A program made the translations under genes and the position numbers. DNA of 64,000 nucleotides from Clarkia xantiana subsp. parviflora (Eukaryota; Streptophyta; Magnoliopsida; Myrtales; Onagraceae): the NCBI GenBank assembly GCA_036873135.1, contig JAPTYO010000009.1:42300756-42364755 (forward strand). The letters run 5' to 3'. Each line of letters opens with the position of its first letter. The first letter of the stretch is position 1. The notes beneath the pieces are model-generated. The model was given only the letters and a program-made list of their open reading frames with translations. It was not told where the DNA came from and searched no databases. Shown here piece by piece: positions 32,989-45,166 of the stretch.

Positions 32989-34296
32989 ATATTGGAAATT
33001 ATTTTAAATAATTAATATTTCATGGTGGCTAAGTTAAGTTTTTAGTGGATTTTAAAACCCTACTTAGCCCACAAGATATATTTCGGCGAACCTTATGGGT
33101 TTATTGGCCCGGTCCAATTTGCAAAACCGGAACGGGTTAAACCAATCCGGGTTTTTCTTAATCAGATCGACCTAGTCGGGTCGGGTCGGACCAAAGTAAC
33201 TAAGTGAATCTAAATCGAACCGGTTTCGAGTGATGAACCGAACTGCAATCTTATTTTATTGAACCGTTTCGGACCAAACCGGATTTTTAAAATCAGACCG
33301 ACTCATACCTGATTTTAAATTTGACCGAACAAAATTTAAAATTTTTTTGTAAATTTTAAATATTCAATAAAATAGGATGTCAAATTTTAAATCCAGAATG
33401 TTTTCGAACTTTAAAAGTTAACCTAAACAGTGCTCTTAGGGTTTATGTTTTAACACGTTTTCGGATAAAACCCTAATACCTGGTTACGATTATGGGGATG
33501 GATTTCGGATCTGCATGTTTTTTGGACTGGATTAAATTAGTGGGCTGAATTGCAATTGTTTACTTTCTACAACATATATTAGAACTTTCGTCTTAACTTA
33601 GTCAAGCTAGTTGGATAATAAATTGCGAGCATTGAGCTCTGGGATTTAAATATATGGTATGCGCAATAGGATAAACATGCAATGCTTATTGAAAATGCCT
33701 AGAATCCATGTCTAGAAATTTCGCATGATTGATTATAAGCATGAATTTACAGTCAACCCCTAATATTTTCAAAACGCTTTTAAAACTGAAAATACCAGTC
33801 CCCAATTATGCATGATGTATGCGGAAGTTGCATGTTTTGACATGTATGCTAGAATGTTCATGAATGAAAGCATGTGGTAATTTACTTTAAGTAGAATTAT
33901 GTATGCTAAGGAATATTAGACGCATGACGCGTAAGCATGCTGTTTTGGTTTGTTCGATGTTTATGGCGTGATATAGTATTAAGCATCCGTAAATTATCGG
34001 ATAATTTTACAAAATCAAAAAGGGCCATGGGAAAGCCATGATCGGGTATGCTTGTTTGAAAATTCCCGTTCCGGTAATTTGGAATTTAATAGTTGTTTTC
34101 AAAAGATTGATCTATTGGATTGAAGACGACAATAGTGTGAACTCTTTCACAACACCCCCTTCCCTCGGTTTACTGGCGGTCGGTTTGGTTTAGTGATTGA
34201 AGGATCACTATTCGTCGTATTCCATCCTAGTAGATAATCCGATGTTTTCAATTCTATCAAAATGTTATTGTCTCCTAACTTAGCATAATTATCAAT
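32394..34296 (+). other. C2: 5' untranslated region (continues 12555-12723)
   Basis: AT-rich, with TA runs at about 32955-32983, then accggaaccggg-like words (33100-33300). Just upstream of gag is a conserved CCCCTTCCCTCGGTTTACTG...GATCACTATTCG block (34147-34215) also seen in C1 at 60775-60840. No ORF of note. Confidence 0.7.
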
Positions 34297-35174
34297 GTGT
34301 TAGTATCGATGGCTGCAACTAGCAATGTCATTTCCCAGTTGAACAAGGGAATAAGGTTGAATAGTAGTAATTATAAGATATTGAATAAACGAGTTAAGAT
34401 GATAATTTCTGAAATAAGAGGTCTCGATCATTTGACCACAAAACAGATTAGGTCTGAGGGAGACCTCACGGAAGAGCAAAAGACATTCTATGATGAATGG
34501 GATGTCAAGGATCATGATGTTCGTTCCACCTTGTTATCTATGCTGGAAGATGAGATTCTCTGTAGGTTTGATCATTTGGGAACTACCAAAGACCTCTGGG
34601 ATGGTCTTAAGACAACATTCGGTGTTTACACCATAGCCCAAAAGCGATCGTTAAACATCGCTCTTGACTCCTATAAAATGAATCTCAAGCATACGATAAA
34701 GGATCATGTTTTGCATGTGTGTAACTTGATCGTTGAACTTAAGGAAGCAGGTGAAAATCTGTCTGAGGAATAACAGATTAATTACATGATCCACTCTTTG
34801 CCCGACTCTTGGAGCATCATGAAAATGAGCCTTACCAATGCCACCCATCTCGACAACCTCGAGAAGGTGCAAGTTCATCTTGAGCTGGAGGAGGATAGAC
34901 TCAGGGATGAAAAGTCTAGGTCTGAATGGATATTGCATCCTCCGCGCAAAAGGGGAAGCACAAGAGACAGGGCAAAAGTGCTCAGAATAAAACTGAGAAG
35001 TTTGTGGCAAACAAAACCCAGAAGAAGTTTAAACGCAAACAAATCGGTGGCAAGAAAAGACAAGCAAAACAAACACGAAAAGAGGAAACTCGAACGTGTT
35101 TTAGGTGTGGTGTAAAAGGACACCTGGCTGTTGCCTGTACCAATCCTCCTAAGGTACGCAAAGAGAAAAGATGA
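34297..35174 (+). pseudogene. gag: C2: copia gag with CCHC zinc knuckle
   Basis: Opens at an ATG after the conserved 5' UTR block. The first 158 codons include the gag core (TKDLWDGLKTTFG, near residues 105-117). One in-frame TAA (34771-34773) is followed in the same frame by MIHSLPDSWSIMK. A frameshift near 34930 leads to a basic tail and the CX2CX4HX4C knuckle CFRCGVKGHLAVAC (about 35098-35139), ending at 35174. This is the nucleocapsid of a Ty1/copia element. Two lesions make it inactive. Confidence 0.9.
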
Positions 35175-36825
35175 TGAAAATCATCCATTCTCATCCGCTT
35201 CTAAACACTCGAGAGTAATTCATTTTCCTTTTGAATTACAGAACCGAAAAACAGAAGCAACGACCTGATCGAGGATGCCCTAGTAGAATAAAGATAGAAT
35301 GAGAGATTTTTATCTTTGAAATTGCTAAAATTCTTGAATTTTACTTTCAGTTTGAGATACTTCCAAATAAGTTCCGTAAAGGATCATATTATTTTTCCTA
35401 AGTATTTGAGAATACTTAAGTTGAGTATTGAATTTATCATCGTTCGTTTTAATCTTATTATTAACGTTATTCAACACATTGCTAATACATCCTTATTTGC
35501 TATTGAGTACTCCATTAAATGATAAATTCCCCGGTTAATGTGCATGAAAAACCGATTTGATATTAAATTTGAAAATGAAACGATTTAAACCACGGGATAA
35601 AACTGGTTTTATGCGCCGTACGCGTGTGTACCTCGAAAGACTGAACACATCGTTTTAAAGTACAAATTTAATAATGAAGTGTATTAATAAATGAATGCTG
35701 ATTTTTTTTCGTTTATGATTCCTTGGAAATAACTCATTGATGACTACTATAGTCAAGATGTATGCTTTAATGCTACTACGATTTAGTAGAACATCAACTA
35801 TAGCATTAAAGCGAAAGCTTAAATGCATAGCCCATGAGATGGATAAATCTCAGGATGAGTTAATAAACGAAAGGAAGTAGTCAATAAAATGACTCTCCCA
35901 CTATAAGCCTTGAACGAAAATTTTGGCTAAGCAATCATATTATTAAAATACTTCAAGAAACATAGTCTAAAATTACATTAAATTATGATCTAACATAAAT
36001 TGTTCATACGGGACAAAATTAAGTTGATTCATATTAATGTAAAACTATGTTCCAATAAAATCGGTTGGACCATTACCTTAAAAGCTAAGAAATGATACAG
36101 GTGAAACCTTATCATAGAGCAGCATTAATTTTCACATTAAACATGTATTTATCAAGAGTACGGTCTACTCTTAAAGAATTCAAGTTTAAGATTAGCTTGG
36201 ATTAATGGTAACGTGGTCGAACATGACACATTATAGAAATTTGAGGATGGATTTCCAATAGTTTGCGGAACAAAACGAAATAAGGTACCGATCGAATTAA
36301 AATGGGTAACGGAGATTCTCAGGTCCCACTTACTTCGAGTGGGAGAATGATATAGCATTAGTGAATGCATAAGCGAATGACGTGGTAAATGATGATGAAA
36401 GCGTCCTCATAATAAATCCAGTGGGAGGGCTCACTCCCCCTCACATAATCATCACTAAATGTTAATGCGAATCAAGTCGGACCTGATAATCATAATGCTG
36501 AACAATTGGATGAAAATCAAATAGTCATCGCAACTGCCCATTATTCCTAGTGGGAGGAAACGACTAACTTGATTCCAGATTCTAGTGATCAAGGAATAAA
36601 TCTCGGAGGTAAAATCCTGAGACCAAAAGGTCATTCTAAGAAAGTTGTAGACCAAAGTTCTAGCACCGCCATTGTTCCTAGTGGGAGTAATTCTTCGAGA
36701 AGAAGGATTATTCCGAGTGGGAGTAACGATCAGACTTAAGATGAGATTATCGAGTCTAGACTTAGTCTAAGGCAACAAACTTCTTTTAAGAAGTATCCCA
36801 TCAAGTGAGACATTCGTTCACGAAC
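35175..36825 (+). other. C2: non-coding spacer in place of protease-integrase
   Basis: 1.65 kb between gag and RT with no copia protease or integrase motif in any frame. Words such as CTCCCACTATAAGCCT, GCTTAAATGCAT and ACGTGGTCGAACATGA recur in the same order in C1's spacer (61561-62770). Near its end (36325-36725) AGTGGGAG occurs six times, partly as coding VPSGS-type repeats of the integrase-RT linker. Confidence 0.7.
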
Positions 36826-37341
36826 CAGTGACGGTTCGACAAGCATTGGAAGAACCTCAAACGTTGGAATGGAGGAAAACAATGGAGGATGAAAATGCCT
36901 AAATTAGAACGTATTCGTTTTTGGTCTTCAGTTGATTTACCTGCTAACCACAGAGCTAGAAAATGAATTTTTATAATTCACTACTGATGGAAAATTTAGT
37001 GGTGCAGAACTCGAATGATTGCGAAAGGATATACCCAAATTCACGGCGTGAACTTTGATGAAACATACTCACCAACTGTGCGTTACACCACAGTTAGGGC
37101 CATCCTTGCCCTTATTGAAAGCCTCGATCACGAGCCTGCATCAAATGGATGTTAAAGACAGCATTTCTCCATGAAAACCTGGAGGAAGAGATCTATATGG
37201 AGCAGCAAGAGGGTTTTCATTACTTCTGGAAAAGAACGTACACTTTGCAAACTCCAAAGATCTATTTACGGTCATAAACAATCGTTTCCGCAATGGTATC
37301 GCAGATTCCACGAAGAAATCGTTGTAAACGGATTTGTGAAC
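36826..37341 (+). pseudogene. pol: C2: reverse transcriptase, first part
   Basis: RT N-terminal part with GYTQIHGVNFDETYSP (about 37030) and a degraded counterpart of C1's HQMDVKTAFLHGNLE block (about 37135-37175). It is interrupted at 37341 by E and resumes at 57115. Several frameshifts relative to C1. The frame reported over 37171-37413 is out of register with RT and partly LTR. Confidence 0.85.
37337..37341. repeat. Target site duplication of E, left copy
   Basis: TGAAC, identical to 57110-57114. Joining the flanks restores the order seen in the uninterrupted C1 RT (63810 onward). Confidence 0.9.
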
Positions 37342-38114
37342 TGTTACGTCCGAGATGAACTGGGTCGTGGGGACGCGTCTGTTCGTATGGTTGTGCGGGT
37401 TTTCGGGCGGTAACCCTTCGTCTGGAAGAGGTTGTGCCACTGACAATTGCTCGGTTGATCCCAGGAAGTTCTGTGTTTCGAAATGCGGTTGTGTCTCAAG
37501 GGGACGTCTGAGTCTCGGAAGGCGGTGGTCTGTGCACAAGTCTGGATGTCTAGGCGACGATTCCTGCGCAAAGGACCAATGCTAGCACGGAGAGGGGGAG
37601 GGGGTGGTGCTAGCGGAGCCCTCTCCGAAGCTTAAGTCACTATAGGGCTAAAAGAGTAATTTCTAGAGAGAGAATATTTCTAGAGAGAAGTCAGAGCTCA
37701 AAATACCAAAGTTGGGCAAATGAGAGGATGTGTGAAAATGGGTGGCCAAGGCCTCCTATTTATAGGCTTCCTTGGGACCGGACCCGGTTTTAAAGCGGTT
37801 TGATGACGGTTCAAAAGCAAGCGGTAACCGTCATCCATATTGGTAATACGCGAACTTGACTTCTCTACATGTAACGGTAATCGCGGAGACGGTAATCGCA
37901 CGATACCCGTAATGCAATCCGGACCTCGTCGAATTTGGGCAATTCGGCGAGGTCCGGATTGCCGCGCAATCCGGAGGTCCGGTCCGGATGCGCGTAAATG
38001 CGTTTCCGGACCGTTTTGACCCTTTGGGAGACGTTTTCAAACCGAGATGTAATTTTGACGTGTTTATGAGGCCCGAAATATAAATACGAACCCGAATTGG
38101 ACATATATCCATCA
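37342..38114 (-). repeat. E: 3' LTR
   Basis: TGTTACGTCCGAGATGAAC...ATATATCCATCA on the plus strand. Reverse TATA CTCCTATTTATAGG near 37753. A GGACCTCGTCGAATTTGG...GGCGAGGTCC hairpin lies at about 37921-37955. Confidence 0.93.
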
Positions 38115-38131
38115 CTTGCCCCCCGAGTCAA
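38115..38131 (-). other. E: polypurine tract
   Basis: The minus strand reads TTGACTCGGGGGGCAAG next to the LTR; same tract as D and F. Confidence 0.8.
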
Positions 38132-39560
38132 GTAACGGTTTAGAACCTTTCTTGACTCTATTTTTAAGTTAGGATACGTGTCCAATTTGAGTTTGACGCT
38201 AACCTTTCGGTTTTGATCTTTGGTCGGACGTAGACATCTTGATTTCGTCCGTCCTTTGATTTTCCGACCGAATGACTTTGTTTCTTGTCATCACGGTTAG
38301 TGCAATAGGGAATGCGCATATGTAGCGTGCAAGTACGGTTATTGTTGGAGACATATGTGATTAGTAATACATCATGCGAACATACCTTTTTCAATATGCA
38401 TGCACAAGTAATGGTCATGGCAAGATCGTAATTATGTGACGTAAGAAATATTATCCGTATACTTCTTAAATGACTTAGCGATTATTAAATCTTGAATCAT
38501 GCGATATGTAAACATGCATGTAAAATGATGGATTTGATACGTGTAACACTAAAACGATCAGGTATGTAGAGATAAATACTTAGAAGAGGGTGGAGTATTC
38601 CGTAAGTACTTGTAGGTGCATTACTCCTTTGATCCTTATTATCAAGGAGTCTCTTGGAAGTAGTCGTTTGTTGCTTTGATGCCTTAGAGAAATATTTCTT
38701 TAAGTGTTGTCGTATTTGCTCTTCGCGGTTAGTCATATTAGTCGCATCGCTTGTATGTTAGCTTCTTGAGATGTTGGTCCTTTTTATTTGCACGTACCAA
38801 CTTTGCTATGCACGTTGACTTTTGCTATGCGCGTTGACTTTTGCTATGCGCGTTGACTTTTGCTATGCACGTTGACTTTTCTATGCGCGTTGGCGCTAAT
38901 GGTTGAGCGTCAGGTATAGGCTGTTGGGCATTGCCATAGATGTCGTCATATGAGCTTTGTCGATGAGCGTCGTAGGTGTGATTAGGAGGCATAGCTACTC
39001 GCTGTACGCAATCCATTTTTGTCGACATGTATGTACGTACATGGAAACACTTTAGAAAATATTTTTCTCCTTGTCGACATGCATCCTTGTCGACATGTAT
39101 GGAAATACTTAGAAAATATTTTTCTCCTTGTCGACATGTATGTACGTACATTGTGTGTGCGTATTTGCCCCCGCACTTAGAATCTTTTCACCATCTCTGG
39201 CTATGTATGCTGTATCCGTATGCTTGATGCGAACACAGGTTATGTGCCAACTCCTGATAATATGCTGACACGTGGTTGTATGCCGACAGCTTGCAATATG
39301 CTGACTGTCATCCTGAGCCAAGTACTTAGAAAATATTCCACCATTGTAATCTTGTACGCTGCGAGTATGAGCTCGGTGTTGTCATGCAAGGTTAATGTGT
39401 TGAAGAGTTTGCCTCCCTTGCGTGATGCTTGTTACTTGTTGCACGATGACTAATAAGTCTTGTACGTACGTGGTTGTCTCTCATGGAGCGTCTGTTGCAT
39501 AAATGCTTGAATAAGTGTTGGTGCGTATTTGCGCACTGATTGGATTGTTGATAGCATTTT
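38132..39560 (+). promoter_or_regulatory. E: region upstream of antisense remnants, with repeat motifs
   Basis: No ORF of note. It contains a 19-bp tandem repeat with TTGACT cores (38815-38890), GTCGACATGTATGTACGTACAT palindromic words (39020-39150) and three ACTTAGAAAATATT-type words (about 39048, 39107, 39326). These last match the three in D upstream of its antisense gene. A promoter role is inferred, not shown. Confidence 0.5.
38810..38892 (+). repeat. 19-bp tandem repeat with W-box-like TTGACT cores
   Basis: TTGACTTTTGCTATGCRCG repeated; TTGACT begins at 38815, 38834, 38853 and 38872, exactly 19 bp apart, then a diverged fifth unit (GTTGGCGC). TTGACY is the core bound by WRKY factors (family knowledge). 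Confidence 0.85.
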
Positions 39561-40340
39561 CCAGGATATCAGATCTTGCTGTCCTCTTGTTAGAATTAGT
39601 ATTCCCACGGTTGTTACCATGAGTAAGTCCACTATCTCCATCTTGATGGGAGAAAGCTTGTCTTTGCGGATAACTGATGTGTATAGAAATTCATTTGTTG
39701 AGGGGAATGTCCATACAAGTGCCCCCGCTACTCTGGAGTCTTTGGACACGGTGGCAGTAAAGGGCTTGTGAGTAAGACGTCTCCTTGTATTTTCTTTGAA
39801 CTTGTTAATTTTTCAAGTTATCGCTGGCTGCAGTTTCTGTTTTTAGCATAATTCTCGAAAGATCCGACGCAGGGGCGCGTTCCTCGAGCGATTCTTAGTT
39901 CTTTATGCTGAGCATGACCGTGCTAATTCCTTCTTGTGATAAAGGAAATAGAGTTGAGGGTTGTGTAGTGGTGTCTTCTGCCCCCCGGTCGAGGGACCGA
40001 CCCAAGGAGGAGCGTTACTCCTACCGAGGTAAGTATTTGTTGATTGCTGATTGCCGCCCTTATGTTGAAGAGCTATGTTGTGTTGAATGTTTGAAACAAT
40101 CATTTTTGTCGTGTCTTCTTCTGTGTGGATGACGACATTGCATTTGATGTTGGCATTGTGAACTCTTTGCCATAAGTCCTTAGAGATGATGTTGACTTTT
40201 GGTTGCTGTTGGGCTGTATGTTTCCAGCATGTTGAACCCTTTGTGAATGGGTTGATGTTGATAATTCTTTGTTCATGCCTTTATTTGCATGATATTTCGT
40301 CACCTGGACCTGTTTTCAATAATAATTGTGTGATAACTTG
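39561..40340 (+). pseudogene. E: remnants of the antisense gene
   Basis: Similar to D's antisense exons at 24626-25230: an acceptor-like TTTTCCAG|GATATC (39564), a segment ending GGGCTTGTGA|GTAAGAC (about 39770), and an exon with AGATCCGACGCAGGGGCGC...CTTGTGATAAAGG...CCGGTCGAGGGACCG (39860-40030). Stops interrupt all frames. The last, coiled-coil exon of D (25619-26245) has no counterpart; E jumps to the sequence after it near 40340. Confidence 0.6.
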
Positions 40341-41083
40341 TTAGTAATATTTCATACCTTGAGTTATCTATGCTGTCCATATGCTTTGGACTTGAAAGAT
40401 AGGATATATATCCTTAGATGATGAACATGATGTCCGTAGTTGCGACTGTACGTTGCACATTGTTAAGTGTTATGATTGCCCCTCTTGGCTAGACACCAAG
40501 GCATGGCGAGGTGGGTAGAGCATAGGATGCTACGACTTGCGCACTGTAGGTTTTGTTTGGAGAAGACGGTGGCAACACTAATGTGCAACTTCTGCCTGTT
40601 CCGCCGAGTCCTGTCAGAGATGATGGCATTCTTTAATCTGTGCCATCTTTTTGATATGTTGAACTCGTTTCTGAGTCTGATTGCCCCCCGGCTTCTGTAT
40701 TTGGAAACTTGTTGTAGTTGTTCCTTAGCTGCTGCTTACGACTTGTTCGTTTTGAACTACGTCGTTTGAACCTGCTTTATACATAGTAGTTTGCATGATA
40801 ACTTGTTAGTAATATTTCATACCGTTATCACTTACTGTGTTTATTGAATGTGGATGAGTAGTAACGTAGACATAGTCCCCGCAGTCGTGACCGATAGCCA
40901 CTTCTTGATTGATAAGTTGAGATGCTCTCCTGATTGCTTGCATGATGCATTATGCATATTGCCCTTCTTTCCTGAATAGCTTGCCGCTATATGTGTTGCA
41001 ACTTGCCAAGTATTTTTGCGTATAGCAATATTTCTCAACAAGTAGTGTATTTGAAAGGTGTTATCTTGGCTAAGCAAGATACT

Positions 41084-41142
41084 AGTTTATACCGTCTCTT
41101 AGTTCCACTCTAAGGCGACGTTGTACAAGACTCGACTTGTAA
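41084..41142. promoter_or_regulatory. 59-bp block identical between E and D
   Basis: Same 59 bases as 26559-26617, in the same orientation and position relative to the antisense gene. Confidence 0.6.
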
Positions 41143-41519
41143 ATTTTATAATTTTTAAACAGGGTGCGCGCCTGCCAGCGTGTATCAACCCGCGTTGGGG
41201 AAGCATACGTAGAAACATTTTAGTATTTGAAAAAGCATTTTGTGAACCCTAAAAAGCTTGTTGATAAAATATTTGAAAAAATATTTTGACATTGAATGTG
41301 ATACACCCAAAAAACCGTGTTGATAAATTTTTTGGAAAGGTGTTTGATACATAAAATATTTGATAAAATATTTGACAAAATATTTGGTAAAATATTTGAA
41401 AAAATATTTGTGATACATGATTCCTGCGTCCAGGGACCATGTAACACTTTTTTGACAATATGAATTGTGATGCATGCTTTCTGCGTCCAGGAACCATGCA
41501 ACACGGTTTGAAAATCTGT

Positions 41520-41840
41520 AGTACGGAATTGTCATCTATCCAGAGGACTTTTGCCGTATAAAGTGAACCTTAACCAGGAATTCGTAATATGAGATTGTCA
41601 TCTAACAAGAGGACGTTCGCCATGAAGAGTGAACCCTTACCAGGAATTTGTAATATGGGATTGTCATCTAAACAGAGGACATTCGCCATGAAGAGTGAAC
41701 CCTTTCCAGGAATTCATAATATGGGATTGTCATCTAAACAGAGGACATTCGCCATGAAGAGTGAACCCTTACCAGGAATTCGAACTTGTTGTAGTGTGGG
41801 GTCGTTGTCTAACCAGAGAACTTCCGCCACTTAAGGGGTG
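41520..41840. repeat. E: 66-bp tandem repeat, four to five copies
   Basis: Units with GGAATTYRTAATATGGGATTG, TCATCTAAACAGAGGACATTC and GCCATGAAGAGTGAACCC. They keep a frame open on the plus strand (41589-41834), most likely incidental. Confidence 0.85.
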
Positions 41841-42904
41841 ATCAGTCCCATATGCCCATCCTGTTCTCAACATGCTACTTTGATAGTAGGCCTTGGTGTT
41901 AATCCAAGATATTTTGATAGTAGGTCTTGGTGTTAATTCAAGATATTGCTTGTAGCTGACGCCTCTGAATAGTCGTCGTTTTGATAAATAATCCGCAGGT
42001 TGTCATTGCGGTATATAAGTTGATTGTGCACATAGCTTGATGGCTTTGTGTTGCCGGCATCTTCTTGAGATAGACGCCTATGTTATGAATGGAGAAATAA
42101 ACTCCCTGTTGGTGTAGATAATAGATATGTTGGTGTTGTATACCATAAATCCCTCCTTGAACACAATGCTTAGCTTGTATTGTTGAAGTAGATTTTCGTG
42201 CAGAGGTTACTACTTGGCGTAATTCCTGAGTAGTAATCGTAGTGTAGCATGTACCTACGAGCAGAGTTACCTTTGCCAGATAATCATCATTTTTATAAGT
42301 TTACAAAAGTATGGAGTCATGAAACTTTCTTTTTAGTCATGCATATAATAAATGAAGCAAAGGAATTTGATACGAGGATTCCTTGTTTGTGTAGAAAACT
42401 TCCCTGAGTGCAGATGCGGTAGGTGCGGATCATGATAGGTATGCATATATTGAGAACGTGGCTTTTCCAAGTATCATCCGTTATATGTAGTTGTAGCATG
42501 CTGACTTTGAAAATATTTTGGTTTTAACTTCCAAGTTTTTGATTCCATGATGACGTCTTTTGATGTAGTCGTCAATATGAGTAAGTTGTTGTTGATGATA
42601 AGCGTTGTCATAACGCGCAATAGATTTTTGCTTGCACATGGCATAATATCTTGGATTATTGAAGTAGATAATAGGCGCGTGGTTTTGTTGCTTCGCGTTT
42701 AATCCAAAATAGCATGCAAGGCATAGATATGTACCTACAAATGTAGATTGACTTTATTAGATACTTGCGCATATTTACATTGTTTTTTTCTAGAATGCAT
42801 CAATCGATCATTCTTTCTTGAAACATGTAAATGCAATTATACTAGAAACACTTGGAATAGAAATGTGCAAAGTAATCTGAAAGATAGTTATTCCTCCCGT
42901 TTCA

Positions 42905-45166
42905 TTATGGCTGATTTGATGACGATGTCGCGGAGTCTGTTGCAACAAACCGCCTTAATCCACCTAGCGCGATGCATTCTTCAATCTCCCCCCTTAGTGG
43001 TAGGCACATGTTTGTGTTGTGCCCCCAAGTTTTGTGGTACTTGCACCATTCCTTGATGTTGTTGCCCAAGAAAGCTGTCCTGGGAACAAGTGGACTTGGG
43101 AGCTTGTTTTCCAGTAGGTTGACGTAAATGTCTTCCACAACCGTGTTTAGCGGTGTGAATATGTTGTCGATATCGATGCTTGCGCCTTCCTGTTCGTTCG
43201 TTTGTCCTCGAACTCCTTTGTCCCAACTGAGGGGTGTACCCCTCCTCAGTTCTTGTTCGCACAAGACTGCTGTTTCAAGCTTATCCTTTAGATCTTCCAT
43301 GGTTTTTGTTGTTCGCCATCCATGAGTTCGTCCGAAGAGAAGGAAAGATCTGGCGTTCATGTTTGCATAGAACACGCTTATCACTTCTTCTCTTGTTGCT
43401 TTCGCCGAGGAGGCGTTAGAAGCGAATCTGATGAAGAAGTCTGTGATTGGCTCGCCTTCTTCCTTCTTAATGAACCATATCTGGTGCCATGGCGAATACT
43501 GGATGTATTCTTGTGGTTTCCAAACTGTAACAACTTGTTCCGCCACTTGCTCCTTTCTTTCATCAACAATTTTCTGTCTTTTGAAGGAATTTATCATTGC
43601 CACATGGAATTGATGCTTTGCTCTCAAAGCATTGACGTAACAACGTATTGCAGTTATCTGGTCGCCTAGCACTTCCCCAATCCCATGGTCCGTAGGGAAC
43701 TTCATCTTTTGGTGGACAGTGGAGGGCACGATCACGTGAGGGTTGATTGTTGTTCGTCCCAAGATTCCGTTACAGGCCCCGAGAGTTTCTACAACGACGA
43801 AAGTGACGTTGACATGTAATGCTTTCCACCCTTGGCCAAGGATGACAGGAAGCGTGATTGTACCCAGTGGGTGTGTAGCTGCTCTGGCGAAGCTGACTAG
43901 CGAGAAGGTTCCTGGAGTCAAGTCTTTGACAGATCTTCCCAGTTGCTCTAGGACTTTGACATGTAGAATGTCAGCGGAGCTTCCACCATCGACTAGGATT
44001 CTTTTCACATCGTATCCTTCAATGTCCATAGTTATGACTAAAGCATCATCGTGAGGGTAAACGATATTCTTTAAGTCTTCCCTGGAAAATTGGATGACCG
44101 CGTCTTCTTGCTCCGGCTGCTTGCGCTTTCCGTATTTTGGCAATGTTGCTGCTTGGGATTCATAAATGTCCCGAGCATTAGATACTTGTCCTCCAGCGGC
44201 AGGTCCTCCGTGTATGACGTTGATTACGCCTCGCTTAGCTGGCGGAGGGTTCTCATTGACCTTCTCTTTTCCCTTGTTTCCTCTTTTTGATGACTCTGCT
44301 TGAGCCTTTTTCGGGGGGTTGTTGCCTTGATCGAAAAATTGCTTCAATTCGCCTTTGAGGATGAAGTTGTTAATGCGGAAGCGTAGACTGACACAGCTGT
44401 CCGTCTCGTGGCCAAAGACCTCGTGGTTTTTACACCACTTGTCGTTGTCTCTCCCCAGCGGGCCTTTTCTGAAGTTGTTCGGCTCTTTCCACATATTCAC
44501 GTCCTTCATCTCTCTCAAAATCACGGACAGCGGGGCATTCAAAGGAATGCAGTCGGCAGGATTTACTTCTTTTGGCTTCTGAAAATCTCCTTGAAAAGGT
44601 CTCTTTGGCTGAGGTTGCCAATTTCTTCCTTGTTGACCACTTGAGTGTGGTTTTGGTTGGTTCTGCTTTGGATTTTCTTTTGCTTTTCCAGCGGAGATTT
44701 TTGCCTTGTTCTGGCTTCTGAACCTTTCGAGGTCCACGTATTCTTTTACCCTTGCGGCTAACTCCTCCATGGTTTCGGCTGGGCGTTTTGCCATTTTTTC
44801 TGCTAGGGCATAGCCTCTTCGTCCGAGGTTTCGAATGAACGCTCGAACAATCTCTCCTTCCGTCAAGTTCCCCTGAATATCAGAGATATTCTGATTGAAA
44901 CGGACGTAGTAGTCGCCGAGAGATTCGTCGTTTTGCTGTTGGACGTCGTCCAGAGCACCTGACCCCTTTAGCAATGTGCGCTCGCCCATGTATCGTTGAA
45001 TGAATTTAGCCTTTAAGTCTGCCCATGAAGTGATGCTTCCGCATGGCAGCGAGAAGAACCAGTGTGCTGCAGTCCCGGCAAGAGTTTGCGAAAACGTCAT
45101 TGCGAAGTGGTGTGGGTTCTTTGTTCTGCCTAGCAGAGAGGCCTCGTGCTTTTGCACGTGTTCCAC
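42905..45166 (-). CDS. E: gag-protease-gag' ORF (main open part)
   Basis: 753 codons open. From the N-terminus: capsid blocks [20 protein letters not shown] region, [61 protein letters not shown]. Then a knuckle [26 protein letters not shown], the protease active site [12 protein letters not shown] (about residue 392) and [13 protein letters not shown]. Then, instead of RT, a second gag-like part ([25 protein letters not shown]) with a second knuckle-like [15 protein letters not shown] near the C-terminus. It ends at 42905. The 5' part of gag is in other frames (next entry), so this copy is frameshifted near 45140. Confidence 0.88.
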   Translation of the reverse strand: MEHVQKHEASLLGRTKNPHHFAMTFSQTLAGTAAHWFFSLPCGSITSWADLKAKFIQRYMGERTLLKGSGALDDVQQQNDESLGDYYVRFNQNISDIQGNLTEGEIVRAFIRNLGRRGYALAEKMAKRPAETMEELAARVKEYVDLERFRSQNKAKISAGKAKENPKQNQPKPHSSGQQGRNWQPQPKRPFQGDFQKPKEVNPADCIPLNAPLSVILREMKDVNMWKEPNNFRKGPLGRDNDKWCKNHEVFGHETDSCVSLRFRINNFILKGELKQFFDQGNNPPKKAQAESSKRGNKGKEKVNENPPPAKRGVINVIHGGPAAGGQVSNARDIYESQAATLPKYGKRKQPEQEDAVIQFSREDLKNIVYPHDDALVITMDIEGYDVKRILVDGGSSADILHVKVLEQLGRSVKDLTPGTFSLVSFARAATHPLGTITLPVILGQGWKALHVNVTFVVVETLGACNGILGRTTINPHVIVPSTVHQKMKFPTDHGIGEVLGDQITAIRCYVNALRAKHQFHVAMINSFKRQKIVDERKEQVAEQVVTVWKPQEYIQYSPWHQIWFIKKEEGEPITDFFIRFASNASSAKATREEVISVFYANMNARSFLLFGRTHGWRTTKTMEDLKDKLETAVLCEQELRRGTPLSWDKGVRGQTNEQEGASIDIDNIFTPLNTVVEDIYVNLLENKLPSPLVPRTAFLGNNIKEWCKYHKTWGHNTNMCLPLRGEIEECIALGGLRRFVATDSATSSSNQP

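Larger units (their letters stand above)
40341..42904. other. E: non-coding zone between antisense remnants and gag
   Basis: Corresponds to D 26270-27540. Contains the 59-bp identical block (41084-41142), AAAATATTTG repeats (41260-41410), CTGCGTCCAGGRACCATG repeats and a 66-bp tandem repeat (41520-41840). No RT or integrase trace. Small ORFs here have no recognisable product. Confidence 0.7.

Noticed and set aside
41185..41535. Phe/Tyr/Lys-rich 116-residue ORF in E
   Set aside because: Product of AAAATATTTG short repeats; frames on the same bases give similar low-complexity peptides.
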